NCBI RefSeq assembly: GCF_021165935.1
Contig: NZ_CP088953.1
Span: 1,369,001-1,433,000, forward strand
Direction of reading: 5' to 3'
DNA from: Microbulbifer elongatus
GTDB taxonomy: Bacteria > Pseudomonadota > Gammaproteobacteria > Pseudomonadales > Cellvibrionaceae
Length of the DNA stretch: 64,000 nucleotides
Part shown: positions 17,529 to 26,496 of the stretch, in pieces
Numbering within the stretch: the stretch's first letter is position 1
Layout of the letters: every line of letters starts with the position of its first letter
Position numbers and translations under genes: made by a program
Notes under the pieces: model-generated
Databases searched by the model: none
Seen by the model: the letters and a program-made list of their open reading frames with translations, nothing else
What the model was told of the DNA's origin: nothing

Positions 17529-20500
17529 ATGTTCGAACGCAAGAAATTGTCCGGTGCAGTAGTGGCGGCGATTGCCTCCATGGCCTGTGCGCCTCAGCTG
17601 TTTGCCCAGGAAAACACCACCCTGGAAGAGGTCACCGTTACCGGTATTCGCGCCTCCATGGAGCGTGCCATGGATATCAAACGCGATTCCGCCGGCGTTG
17701 TTGATGCCATTTCCGCCGAAGACATCGGCAAGTTCCCGGATACCAACCTGGCTGAGTCCCTGCAGCGGATTACCGGTGTATCGATTAATCGCGTTAATGG
17801 TGAAGGTTCAGAAATTACCGTGCGCGGCTTTGGCCCCAGTTTTAACCTGGTGACCCTGAATGGTCGCCAGATGCCCACCTCCAATGTGTCCATGGTGGGT
17901 GGTGATCAATCAGTAGAAGAAAACAGTAATGCCGGTACCGGGCGTTCTTTCGACTTTTCGAACCTGGCGTCCGAAGGTGTTGCAGGGCTGGAAGTGTACA
18001 AAACCGGCCGCGCGTCTTCCCCTACCGGTGGGATTGGTGCCACTGTGAACATCAATACTGTTCGCCCATTGGAAAATCCCGGTATTCAGGCATCTCTGGG
18101 GGTGAAGGGGATGCACGACACCGGGGTGAACTTTGAGGGTGAGGACATTACCCCGGAAACTTCCGGACTGTTCAGTTGGACTAATGAAGAAGAAACTTTC
18201 GGTGTGGCACTGTTTGGCTCTTATCAGGAGCGCAATGGTGGCACCCGCAGTTCCACAGTAAACGATTGGGACATCCGCACCGGTGCTACCATCAACGATG
18301 GCTCCAGTGAATTTGTCGGCAACGACACGATTATCAATAATGCCCCGGACGACGATCAGCTGGTGGCTATTCCGAAGGACAGCCGCTACCACGTCTCCAC
18401 CAACGAACGTCAGCGCACCAACGCCCAGCTCACTATGCAGTTCCGACCGCGGGAAGACCTGACCCTGACCGCGGACGCCATGTATGCAAACAACGAGCAG
18501 ACCGAGCAGCGCGTGGACCAGGGCAACTGGTTTAATGCCATTCGCAGTGAGATGACCTTTGACGGCAACTCCACCGTGGCGACCCCCATTTATCAATATC
18601 AGGACGTGCCGGGCGATGTAAAAGACCTGGGACTCGAGCAGCAATTGCGTTCTACCGAAAACACTCTCGAGTCCTTTGGCTTCAACGCCGATTGGGATGC
18701 CACGGATACACTGAGTTTCAGTTTTGACGCTCACACCTCACAGTCCAAGTCGAACCCTAATGGGCCCATGGGCACAAGCTCTATTCGCTTTGGCATTGGC
18801 GCCTTTGTAGTAGATGGCCACACCCTGGATGTAAGTAGCGGCTTCCCGGTTTCCGACATTGTTTTCAATGACGATCACTACAACGGTAACGGCCAGCTGG
18901 ATGCCAATGAACTGGCATCTTCCGTTGTGCGAACCACCACCGCCAGCCAGGAGCACCAGATTGATCAGTTCGCAATTGACGGCAGCTGGGAGCTGGAGAA
19001 CGGCCGCATCGATTTTGGCCTGAGCAGTATTGCGTCGGATATGACTCAGCAAAATATGCGCACAACTCAAACATTGGGTGGCTGGGGTAACCGCACTCCG
19101 GACGTCCCCGCCGATCTGGTGGAAGCCTTCTGCATGACCTGTATGTTTGAAGACTCTAATACCGGCAGTGATGGCCTCACCGTGTACCGCGGAAATGCCG
19201 GCGAACTTTACTCTGCAATGGTCGAGCCGTGGACGGCTGACAATATTGACACTCAGTTGTTCAATACGGTTGAGGAAGATATTCAGTCCGCATACTTCCA
19301 GCTTACTCTGGATGGCGAGCTGGGCAGTTTCCCAACACAGTTGGTCGTCGGTACCCGCTTTGAGCAGACCGATACCACATCCACCTCGCTAGTGTATGTG
19401 CCCTCTGGGATGCATTGGAAGGCGGACAATGACTTCGAACGCAAACTTTCGGATGAAGTACTTCCTGTAAGCCTGGACGGCAAGTACAACAATCTGTTGC
19501 CAAGTCTCGATTTCTCCATCGATCTGCGCGAAGACCTCAAAGGACGTGTGTCTTACAGCAAGACCATCGCTCGCCCCGACTATGCGGCATTGTTCTCATC
19601 TGTGTCAGCGGAAAAGCCCTCCGGGCCCACTGCTTTAGGGGTGGTACCAGTCGGTTCCCGCGGCAACCCGGAGCTGCAGCCTTTGGAGTCGGATAATTTT
19701 GATCTGTCGGTTGAATGGTACTACGGAGACAGCAGTTATGTTTCTGCAGGGTTCTATGAGAAACGTGTGGCTAACTTTATCGGTGACGGTAAGTTCCGTG
19801 AGTCGCTGTTTAACCTGCGTGACCCAAGCTCCGGCGCGCCGGGTACTCGCTCCGGCGATGCCCTGGACGCCCTGGAAGACCTGGGAGTAGACGCCAGCGA
19901 GGCGCACCTCTTCACCATGACTGCGCTGATCGATAATTTCAGTATTGCCGATGCGAAGTCCATGTTTGAAGCGGAGCTGGTGGATGGCAACCTACCGCAG
20001 GGTTATGTGGATCAAATTCTGACCGACTACGATGTGGTCGCGAATGCTGACGATCCGTTCTTCGAATTTGATGTGACCTCCAAGGTCAACAACCGCGAAG
20101 CGAAGATCCATGGCTTTGAGCTGGCGGCGCAACACTTTTTCGGGGAAAGCGGATTTGGCCTGCAGGCCAACCTGACCACTGTACGTGGGGACGTTGGCTT
20201 CAATAATGGCGCCGACCCGACCGCGACGCAGTTCGCGCTACTCGGTCTCAGTGACAGTGCCAACCTGGCGTTTATCTACGAGAACTTCGGTGTGTCGGCG
20301 CGACTGGCCTACAACTGGCGCGATGAATTTTTGTCGCAGGTTAACCGCGGTGCCTCCAACAATCCGGTCTACGTGGACGAATTCGGTCAGCTGGATATGA
20401 ATATCAGCTACGAGGTCACCGATAACCTGACTGTACTGTTTGAGGGCCTGAACCTGACGGAGGAAAGTCTGACGCACTTCGGTCGCGACAAGAGTAATGT

Positions 20501-20558
20501 CTGGTTTGCTCAGGAACTTGATGCGCGCTATCTGATCGGTGCGCAGTACAAATTCTGA
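17529..20558 (+). CDS. TonB-dependent receptor (carbohydrate-type)
   Basis: A 1009-residue outer-membrane active transporter. The signal peptide ends near residue 26 (QLFA-QENT). A TonB box-like EEVTVTGIR starts at about 33. The plug domain follows with FPDTNLAESLQRITGVSI and EITVRGFGPSFNLVTLNGRQ, and then a 22-strand barrel ending in the expected aromatic residue (AQYKF). This large Caulobacter/Xanthomonas type usually imports plant or algal oligosaccharides. The gene heads a same-strand set with SapC, cupin-like and tryptophan-halogenase genes, a known association, and lies next to a secreted LPMO. The cargo is therefore probably a glycan fragment, which is inference. A 134-base gap separates it from SapC. 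Confidence 0.92.
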   Translation: MFERKKLSGAVVAAIASMACAPQLFAQENTTLEEVTVTGIRASMERAMDIKRDSAGVVDAISAEDIGKFPDTNLAESLQRITGVSINRVNGEGSEITVRGFGPSFNLVTLNGRQMPTSNVSMVGGDQSVEENSNAGTGRSFDFSNLASEGVAGLEVYKTGRASSPTGGIGATVNINTVRPLENPGIQASLGVKGMHDTGVNFEGEDITPETSGLFSWTNEEETFGVALFGSYQERNGGTRSSTVNDWDIRTGATINDGSSEFVGNDTIINNAPDDDQLVAIPKDSRYHVSTNERQRTNAQLTMQFRPREDLTLTADAMYANNEQTEQRVDQGNWFNAIRSEMTFDGNSTVATPIYQYQDVPGDVKDLGLEQQLRSTENTLESFGFNADWDATDTLSFSFDAHTSQSKSNPNGPMGTSSIRFGIGAFVVDGHTLDVSSGFPVSDIVFNDDHYNGNGQLDANELASSVVRTTTASQEHQIDQFAIDGSWELENGRIDFGLSSIASDMTQQNMRTTQTLGGWGNRTPDVPADLVEAFCMTCMFEDSNTGSDGLTVYRGNAGELYSAMVEPWTADNIDTQLFNTVEEDIQSAYFQLTLDGELGSFPTQLVVGTRFEQTDTTSTSLVYVPSGMHWKADNDFERKLSDEVLPVSLDGKYNNLLPSLDFSIDLREDLKGRVSYSKTIARPDYAALFSSVSAEKPSGPTALGVVPVGSRGNPELQPLESDNFDLSVEWYYGDSSYVSAGFYEKRVANFIGDGKFRESLFNLRDPSSGAPGTRSGDALDALEDLGVDASEAHLFTMTALIDNFSIADAKSMFEAELVDGNLPQGYVDQILTDYDVVANADDPFFEFDVTSKVNNREAKIHGFELAAQHFFGESGFGLQANLTTVRGDVGFNNGADPTATQFALLGLSDSANLAFIYENFGVSARLAYNWRDEFLSQVNRGASNNPVYVDEFGQLDMNISYEVTDNLTVLFEGLNLTEESLTHFGRDKSNVWFAQELDARYLIGAQYKF

Positions 20559-20692
20559 TGGTATCCATGTCGGACCTGTTCGACATTGGTATCAGCAGAA
20601 ATGACGAGTGTTTAACCGGGGGACCGCTGCATTTGCAGTGGTCCCTTTCTGCGTTGTAAAAAAGACAAAATAAAAACAATAAGGTGAGAGAG

Positions 20693-21406
20693 ATGACCCA
20701 ATCTGTACTACTGGATAACGTCAAGCATCACGATCTCAGGGTGCGCACCGATTACGCAGCGGAATTCGGAGATGGCGTCAATCAGGTTCTGGTTTTTCCT
20801 TCGGAGTACCAGCACCTTCAGCGTGAATACCCAATCCTGTTTTTTCGCGATAACGACAGTGGCGAGTACCAGTCGGTGGCGCTGTTGGGGCTGGACCGCG
20901 ACGAAAATCTGTACCTGGATAACACGGGTTGGCAGGCGGATTATGTACCGGCGGTACGCGCGCGGGGGCCCTTTCTGATCGGTCTGCAAAGCGGCGGCGA
21001 ACCGATGATTCACGTGGATATGAGCAGCCCACGGATTAGCCGGCAGCAGGGAGAGCCGGTGTTTTTGCCCCATGGCGGGAACACGCCTTACCTGGAACGG
21101 ATCAGTGGGATTCTGCAGCTGATTCATCGAGGTGCCTCGGAAAACCGGCACATGTTTGAGGCGTTTGCCGCCTGTGATTTGATCGCGCCGGTGAAGCTCG
21201 AGCTCAAACTCAGTGAGAGCGAGCAATACACCATCGAGCACTTCAGCACAATCAATGAGGAGCGCCTCGCCGCATTGAACCCTTCCGAACTGGCGTCATT
21301 ACACCGCGCCGGTTTTCTGAAGTACGCATTTCTTGTGGTCGCTTCGCTCAATAATATCTCCCGCCTGATAGAGAAGAAAAAGCGGGTAGTGGCGCGCGCA
21401 GCATAG
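20693..21406 (+). CDS. SapC family protein
   Basis: A 237-residue protein of the SapC family, named after a Campylobacter surface-layer gene but of unknown biochemical role. It lacks a signal peptide and membrane segment. The family blocks are visible: QVLVFPSEYQHLQREYPILF, a GLDRDENLYLD strand and FLIGLQSGGEP. I prefer the ATG at 20693, with AAGGTGAGAG directly upstream, over the in-frame GTG at 20684. In many marine and plant-associated Proteobacteria SapC sits between a TonB receptor and cupin/halogenase genes, exactly as here, which implies a shared process tied to the receptor. What that process is remains unproven. Confidence 0.9.
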   Translation: MTQSVLLDNVKHHDLRVRTDYAAEFGDGVNQVLVFPSEYQHLQREYPILFFRDNDSGEYQSVALLGLDRDENLYLDNTGWQADYVPAVRARGPFLIGLQSGGEPMIHVDMSSPRISRQQGEPVFLPHGGNTPYLERISGILQLIHRGASENRHMFEAFAACDLIAPVKLELKLSESEQYTIEHFSTINEERLAALNPSELASLHRAGFLKYAFLVVASLNNISRLIEKKKRVVARAA

Positions 21407-21460
21407 CGCGCCGGTACTAACGCAATCTGATTCGGGTTTGGGCCGGGGAGCTAAATAGCG

Positions 21461-22486
21461 ATGTTTGAAAAACGCGTAAACGATATTGAGGGGGCGTCCC
21501 TCGATGTACTGCCGCTGGATGCACTGATTGAGGGGGATGCGCCGGTTGTGATCCGCGGTTTCGCCCGGCACTGGCCGCTGGTCGCAGCGGGGCTGGAGTC
21601 GCCCCAGGCAGCCATGGATTATCTGCTGCAGTTTTACAATGGTTCACCACTGGTCGCCTACATCGGCCCACCGGAAATCGAAGGGCAATTCGGCTACAAC
21701 GACTCGCTGACAGGTCTCAACTTTTCCGCACAGCGGATTGTGTTGAACGATTTTCTGCAGCAGGTCGAAAAGACGCTTTCCCAGAAGGAAGCGCCCTCTC
21801 TGTATATCGGTTCCACAACCATCGATGCCTGTCTGCCGGGTTTTCGGAAAACCAACGACTTACTTCCGCAGTGTGAAGCGCTTACACACTTTTCTCCGCT
21901 TGCGAGCATCTGGGTCGGCAATCGCACCGTAGCGCGTGCGCATTTCGATACCTCGTTGAATATCGCATGTTCTCTGGTGGGAGAACGGCGGTTTATTCTG
22001 TTTCCGCCAGAGCAGGTTGCCAATCTTTACCCCGGGCCACTGGAACCGACCCCAGGGGGGCAGGTGGTGAGTATGGTGGATTTCCAGAGCCCCGACTTTG
22101 CCCGTCATCCGAATTTTCGTGCAGCAATGGAAAGCGCGCTGGTCGCGGATCTGTCACCGGGAGATGTGCTGTTTTATCCCGCTTTGTGGTGGCATCAGGT
22201 GGAGGCAAGGGCCAACTTCAACGTGATGGTGAACTACTGGTGGAACCAGACTCCTGCGTTTATGGATACGCCCATGAACACCCTGCTGCATGGCATGCTC
22301 AGCCTGCGGGACAGACCCGAAGCAGAAAAGCAGGCGTGGAGAGCACTGTTCGATTACTACCTGTTTGGTGATGCCGAAGTCCCGCGCGCCCATCTGCCGC
22401 AAGCGGCGCAAGGGCCGCTGGCGGCATTGGACAATATGACCGCGCGGCGTCTGCGTGCAAAACTGCTGCAGAAACTCAATCGCTGA
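21461..22486 (+). CDS. Cupin-like (JmjC-type) domain protein, putative Fe(II)/2-oxoglutarate enzyme
   Basis: A 341-residue soluble protein of the cupin_8/JmjC-like group related to hydroxylases of the FIH type. The iron-binding HxD motif is visible in ARAHFDTSLNIAC, and the distal His in LFYPALWWHQVEA. PVVIRGFARHWPL near the N-terminus is the standard opening of this family. If catalytic, it would hydroxylate a protein or small molecule with oxygen and 2-oxoglutarate. It is 21 bases upstream of the halogenase gene and 54 downstream of SapC, so the genes very likely form one transcript. The substrate is unknown. Confidence 0.87.
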   Translation: MFEKRVNDIEGASLDVLPLDALIEGDAPVVIRGFARHWPLVAAGLESPQAAMDYLLQFYNGSPLVAYIGPPEIEGQFGYNDSLTGLNFSAQRIVLNDFLQQVEKTLSQKEAPSLYIGSTTIDACLPGFRKTNDLLPQCEALTHFSPLASIWVGNRTVARAHFDTSLNIACSLVGERRFILFPPEQVANLYPGPLEPTPGGQVVSMVDFQSPDFARHPNFRAAMESALVADLSPGDVLFYPALWWHQVEARANFNVMVNYWWNQTPAFMDTPMNTLLHGMLSLRDRPEAEKQAWRALFDYYLFGDAEVPRAHLPQAAQGPLAALDNMTARRLRAKLLQKLNR

Positions 22487-22507
22487 ACAGCGAAATGGGG
22501 AAAACCT

Positions 22508-24019
22508 ATGCAAAACAACCGCATTAAAAAAGTCGTCATCGCCGGAGGTGGCACCGCCGGCTGGCTCACCGCTGCCGCGCTTTCCAGACAGCTGGGTGGG
22601 TTGATCGACATTGAGCTGGTGGAGTCCGACGCGATTGGCACCGTGGGGGTGGGGGAGTCCACCATCCCGACCATCTGCTCCTTTCACGCATTACTGGGGA
22701 TCGACGAAGCGGAGTTTATGCGCGAAACCCAGGCCACCTTCAAACTGGGGATCGAGTTCGAAAACTGGGGGCGAGACGGTGACCGCTATGTGCATGGTTT
22801 CGGCCAGCTGGGCAAGGGCAACTGGATGGGAGAGTTTCACCAGTTCTGGTTGCATGCACAAAGCCTGGGGTTTGGCGGCGACATTGGCGATTACTGCCTG
22901 GAAACCCAGGCCCTGAACGCCCGTAAGTTCGCCACATCGGAAAAGCCCTCGCTGAATTATGCTTACCACCTCGACGCCACCCGCTATGCCCGGTACCTGC
23001 GTCGCCGGTGTGAGGCGCGCGATGGGGCGCGGGGCGTGGTGCGCACCGAGGGTAAGATCCGGCAGGTGGTCACCAACCGTGAAAACGGGTGGATCGATTC
23101 CCTGGTGCTGGAAAATGGCGCGGTGGTGCGTGGAGATCTGTTTATTGACTGCACCGGCTTCCGTGCTCTGTTGATGGGGGAAACGCTGGGGTGTGGGTTT
23201 GAAGACTGGAATCACTGGCTGCCCACCGACAGCGCTTTTGCGGTGCAGTCGGAACTGGTGGGCGAGGCGCGGCCCAACACCCGGGCCATCGCGCGCAGCG
23301 CCGGCTGGCGCTGGCAGATTCCCCTGCAGTCGCGCATGGGCAACGGCATGGTGTTCTGCAGTGACTATCAGTCAGACGATGCGGCGCGCGCCCAGTTCCT
23401 GGCGGAGATCGATGGCGCGCCCCTGTTTGATCCGCGCCTGATTCGCTATCGCGCCGGGCGTCGGCACAAGGCCTGGGATAAAAACTGTATCGCCCTCGGC
23501 CTCTCCAGTGGTTTTGTGGAGCCCCTCGAGAGCACCAGTATCCATCTGATCATGATCGGCATCACCCGGTTGATGCAGCTGTTCCCCTTCGATGGCATCA
23601 CCCCTGGTCTGCGCTCCCGATTCAATACGTTGTCCCGGGACGAGCTGGAAAAGGTGCGTGACTTCGTGGTGTTGCATTACAAGGCGACACAGCGGGAAGA
23701 CAGTGAGTTCTGGCGCTACTGCAAGCATATGCCGGTGCCGGACTCCCTGGCAGAGCGCATGGACCTGTTCCGCGAGAGCGCGCAGGTGCACCGCACCGCA
23801 GATGAGCTGTTCCGCTCGGACAGCTGGGTACAGGTGATGCTCGGGCAGCACCTGCAACCGCAGAGCTACCACCCCATGGGCCGTCTGATGAGTGAAGCCC
23901 AGCTGCGCCAGGCGCTGCAGCACCTGCAGGGGAATATAAACGCCGCAGTGGCCCGACTGCCGGGCCATCAGCAGTTTATCGACCACTATTGCCGCGCAGC
24001 CTCGCCGGAGGGAGCCTAA
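22508..24019 (+). CDS. Flavin-dependent tryptophan halogenase family protein
   Basis: A 503-residue FADH2-dependent halogenase homologue. The FAD-binding GGGTAGWLTAAAL motif is at the N-terminus, followed by VGVGESTIPT. Lys79 (ATFKLGIEF) is at the position of the catalytic lysine of PrnA. The WxWxIP signature appears as WRWQIPLQSR and prevents monooxygenase activity in this family. SGFVEPLESTSIHL carries the glutamate thought to position hypochlorous acid. All key residues seem intact, so real halogenation is possible. However, members of the TonB receptor/SapC/cupin cluster have no established substrate and free tryptophan may not be it. No flavin reductase gene lies nearby. Confidence 0.9.
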   Translation: MQNNRIKKVVIAGGGTAGWLTAAALSRQLGGLIDIELVESDAIGTVGVGESTIPTICSFHALLGIDEAEFMRETQATFKLGIEFENWGRDGDRYVHGFGQLGKGNWMGEFHQFWLHAQSLGFGGDIGDYCLETQALNARKFATSEKPSLNYAYHLDATRYARYLRRRCEARDGARGVVRTEGKIRQVVTNRENGWIDSLVLENGAVVRGDLFIDCTGFRALLMGETLGCGFEDWNHWLPTDSAFAVQSELVGEARPNTRAIARSAGWRWQIPLQSRMGNGMVFCSDYQSDDAARAQFLAEIDGAPLFDPRLIRYRAGRRHKAWDKNCIALGLSSGFVEPLESTSIHLIMIGITRLMQLFPFDGITPGLRSRFNTLSRDELEKVRDFVVLHYKATQREDSEFWRYCKHMPVPDSLAERMDLFRESAQVHRTADELFRSDSWVQVMLGQHLQPQSYHPMGRLMSEAQLRQALQHLQGNINAAVARLPGHQQFIDHYCRAASPEGA

Positions 24020-24035
24020 CGGGCGGGCACACCAA

Positions 24036-24061
24036 GAAAAAAGCCGGCGCAAGGCCGGCTT
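24036..24061. terminator. Hairpin after the halogenase gene
   Basis: An 8-bp stem (aagccggc, 24041-24048, with gccggctt, 24054-24061). The A-run precedes it on the plus strand, so its T-run points the opposite way from the upstream gene. It closely resembles the hairpin at 10854 and may act in both directions. Confidence 0.5.
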
Positions 24062-24450
24062 CAAGCAGAGATACGATGAGAGAGTTCGATCACAACGCGT
24101 TCAATCCGTGATCTAGGGGAACTGTACTCTTTGACGGGACTCTGGCGCTGGAGTTCCTCGCGGCGCGCAAAAAACTGAAATTAATTGTGCCTTTTCCCGT
24201 CTCCAGTCGAAGATTGGCGCGAAATCCCTCTTTCGTGGCGCATTTCTTCCCATTGCCAGCAACCAGTGTTACTTTCCCTGTGGTTTCTGAATCATTGTGG
24301 TACCTGTGTCACGGTTCGTTACAGGACGAGCGCCACAGAATCCACAGAAAGCCGATGCGCGGGCAAACCCCGGCGAGGTATTCGCATCCAAGATAAGTCT
24401 AAAAACAACACTCAGTAGAACAGCGAGTTCAACACGTCGGGGAGCGAACA
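24062..24450. other. Intergenic region before the putative hydrolase
   Basis: About 390 bases, moderately A/T-rich, with small frames but no ribosome sites or conserved-looking peptides. GATCAC and GTGATC flank a short palindromic stretch near 24090-24112. Nothing else is seen. Confidence 0.35.
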
Positions 24451-25341
24451 ATGGCCGATCTGGTAATCCTCGCGGCGCCGGGCATGGGTGCCGTGAACGA
24501 AGACTTTGCGGAGCCCCTGTTCCAGGCACTCAAATCCGCCCTGGGGGACGACTGGTCCCGCATCCATACCGAGTCCATTCTCTGTCAGGGGCACCTGCAG
24601 CCCAACCTCGAGCGCGTATTCGACGCCATGCAAAAGCGCGACATGGACTACCTGCGGGCGCGCAAATTCATGCTCTACGGCCTCTCCGAAGCCGCCACCC
24701 AGCTCAGTGACATCCATCAGCGCGGCGGTAACTACGACAAAACCCAGCAGGCCATCTACCAGACCTTCGAACGCGCCGCCAAAGCCACCAGTGACAACGC
24801 CCCGGTCATCCTGCTCAGTCACTCCATCGGTTGCAGCATCCTCTCCAACTACCTGTGGGACGCCCAGCGCCCCACCATCAGCCACGGCATCTGGCGCGAT
24901 GGCGGCCCCAAAGGCGTCCACAAAGCCTCCGCCAAAGACCTCTTCCTGCGCGGCAAAACCCTCACCCACTGGTACACCCTCGGCGCCAGCAACCCCCTCT
25001 GGACCGCTGCCATGGCCCGCGACCAGATTCAGGCCGTCACCTCAGACACCCGCGGTTACAACTTCCGCTGGAAGAACTTCTACCACCCCGACGACCTCTT
25101 CGGCTGGCCCCTCAAGCCCCTGAGCCCCTCCTATAACCAGGCCGTGTACCGGGACTACGAGACCCGCCCCCTGGCCGATTGGACCGCCGCCAGCTGGGGC
25201 CCGCAGCTGGTCTCCCACGATGGCTACTGGCAGAGTGAGCTGGTGCAGAAGAGTCTGATTGAGGATGTGAGAGAGGTTTTGAAGAAATCCTCTGCGCGCA
25301 GGCCGAGTCCCATGCAACGGGCGACGGCGGCGGCAATTTAG
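24451..25341 (+). CDS. Putative alpha/beta-hydrolase of unknown substrate
   Basis: A 296-residue soluble protein that I place only at fold level. The opening strand LVILAAPGMG and the nucleophile elbow VILLSHSIGCSIL, with Ser125 in an S-H-S-I-G context, are typical of alpha/beta hydrolases. A later FYHPDDLFGWPL could supply the acid and VSHDGYW the histidine of the triad. There is no signal peptide. The 5-prime half of the gene is extremely C-rich at third positions. The downstream intergenic space holds the first of six related hairpin elements. It is not obviously in an operon. Esterase or lipase-like activity is a reasonable guess and nothing more. Confidence 0.6.
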   Translation: MADLVILAAPGMGAVNEDFAEPLFQALKSALGDDWSRIHTESILCQGHLQPNLERVFDAMQKRDMDYLRARKFMLYGLSEAATQLSDIHQRGGNYDKTQQAIYQTFERAAKATSDNAPVILLSHSIGCSILSNYLWDAQRPTISHGIWRDGGPKGVHKASAKDLFLRGKTLTHWYTLGASNPLWTAAMARDQIQAVTSDTRGYNFRWKNFYHPDDLFGWPLKPLSPSYNQAVYRDYETRPLADWTAASWGPQLVSHDGYWQSELVQKSLIEDVREVLKKSSARRPSPMQRATAAAI

Positions 25342-25360
25342 CACTCTGAAACCCGAATAG

Positions 25361-25520
25361 AAGGTGGCGATAGCGGGTAAGGGTCTGTGAGACGTTGATT
25401 CTCTTCGCTCACCCTGCGGGCGCCTTCGGCGTCCAAAACTGCGTTTTGTCACCGCCATGGATGGCGGTGCAGAGCCCCAGGGATGGGTTCACCGCGTGTC
25501 TCACAGACCCTTACCCGCTA
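25361..25520 (+). repeat. Intergenic hairpin element, copy A
   Basis: Outer arms 25371-25393 and 25498-25520 pair perfectly over 23 bases (tagcgggtaagggtctgtga plus gac). Inside are an AAAAC-tgc-GTTTT hairpin, the palindromic core caccgccatggatggcggtg (25450-25469) and the shared tail gggatgggttcaccgcgtgt. It lies between the putative hydrolase and the glyoxalase II-like gene. The orientation is that of copies D and E. Confidence 0.85.
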
Positions 25521-25621
25521 GCGGCACCGCCACTTAACGAGCTACGAAGTACCCCGGACCACCTTAGCCGGATAAGTCCACCAGCGTTATACTCGGCACC
25601 GAAGACAAACTAGGTACTCCC

Positions 25622-26272
25622 ATGGCTCTGCAATTTCACTCGGTTCCCGTCACGCCCTTCCAGCAAAACTGCACCCTACTGTGGTGCGACCAGAGCAAGC
25701 GCGCGGCCGTCGTAGACCCGGGTGGCGATGTCGACAACATCCTCGCCGCCGTGAAAGAACGCGGCCTGAAACTGGAGAAGGTCCTCCTCACCCACGGCCA
25801 CCTCGACCACGTCGGCGGCACCAAACCCCTGTCCCGGGACCTCCAGATCCCCGTCGAAGGCCCCCAGCAGGCAGACCAGTTCTGGATCGAACAGATCGCC
25901 ACCCAGGCCCAGATGTTCGGCTTCCCCCCGGTGGAAACCTTCACCCCCGACCGCTGGCTCAACGATGGCGACACCGTCACCGTCGCCGACGAAGTGCTCG
26001 AAGTGGTGCACTGCCCCGGCCACACCCCCGGCCACGTCATCTTCTTTCACCGGGACAGCAACCTGGCCCTGGTGGGCGACGTCCTGTTTGCCGGCTCCAT
26101 CGGCCGCACCGACTTCCCCATGAGCAATCATCAGGACCTTATCGACTCCATCACCAAAAAACTCTGGCCCCTCGGCGACGCAGTAAAATTCATTCCCGGC
26201 CACGGCCCCATGTCCACCTTCGGCCAGGAGCGCCAGACCAACCCGTTTGTCGCCGACAAGCGTTTCGGTTGA
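25622..26272 (+). CDS. MBL-fold metallohydrolase, glyoxalase II-like (YcbL type)
   Basis: A 216-residue metallo-beta-lactamase-fold hydrolase. The metal-binding motif THGHLDH gives His58, His60, Asp62 and His63. His134 (CPGHTPGH), Asp153 (LVGDVLFAG) and a later His in FIPGHGPMS complete a two-metal site. The short length, without the C-terminal glutathione-binding domain of true GloB, matches the YcbL subgroup of glyoxalase II enzymes that hydrolyse thioesters such as S-D-lactoylglutathione. It is cytoplasmic. It starts at ATG 25622 and lies between two hairpin elements, so it is probably transcribed alone. Confidence 0.9.
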   Translation: MALQFHSVPVTPFQQNCTLLWCDQSKRAAVVDPGGDVDNILAAVKERGLKLEKVLLTHGHLDHVGGTKPLSRDLQIPVEGPQQADQFWIEQIATQAQMFGFPPVETFTPDRWLNDGDTVTVADEVLEVVHCPGHTPGHVIFFHRDSNLALVGDVLFAGSIGRTDFPMSNHQDLIDSITKKLWPLGDAVKFIPGHGPMSTFGQERQTNPFVADKRFG

Positions 26273-26323
26273 TTCAGTATGCATTCACCCTCGGGAGTGC
26301 TAAATGAAGCTCTGAATACTTAT

Positions 26324-26448
26324 GGTGGCAGCGCTGCCACCGGGTGCAAACTCGTGAGACACGAGCTAGGCGCCCCCCCGATAACCCATCCATGGGGGGG
26401 GCTTCTAAAACGTCCCTGTTTTAGAAGGTCTCACGAGTTTGCACCCGG
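26324..26448 (-). repeat. Intergenic hairpin element, copy B
   Basis: Outer arms 26340-26360 and 26428-26448 (ccgggtgcaaactcgtgaga plus c, and its complement) pair perfectly over 21 bases. An inner hairpin cttctaaaac-gtccct-gttttagaag lies at 26402-26427. The core acccatccatgggggg is in the reverse sense relative to copies A, D and E. Immediately left is a perfect 18-base palindrome, ggtggcagcgctgccacc (26324-26341). Confidence 0.88.
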
Positions 26449-26496
26449 CGTCAGCGCTTTCGCATCGGCTCTAATGCTTTCGGTCACAGGTCGGTT

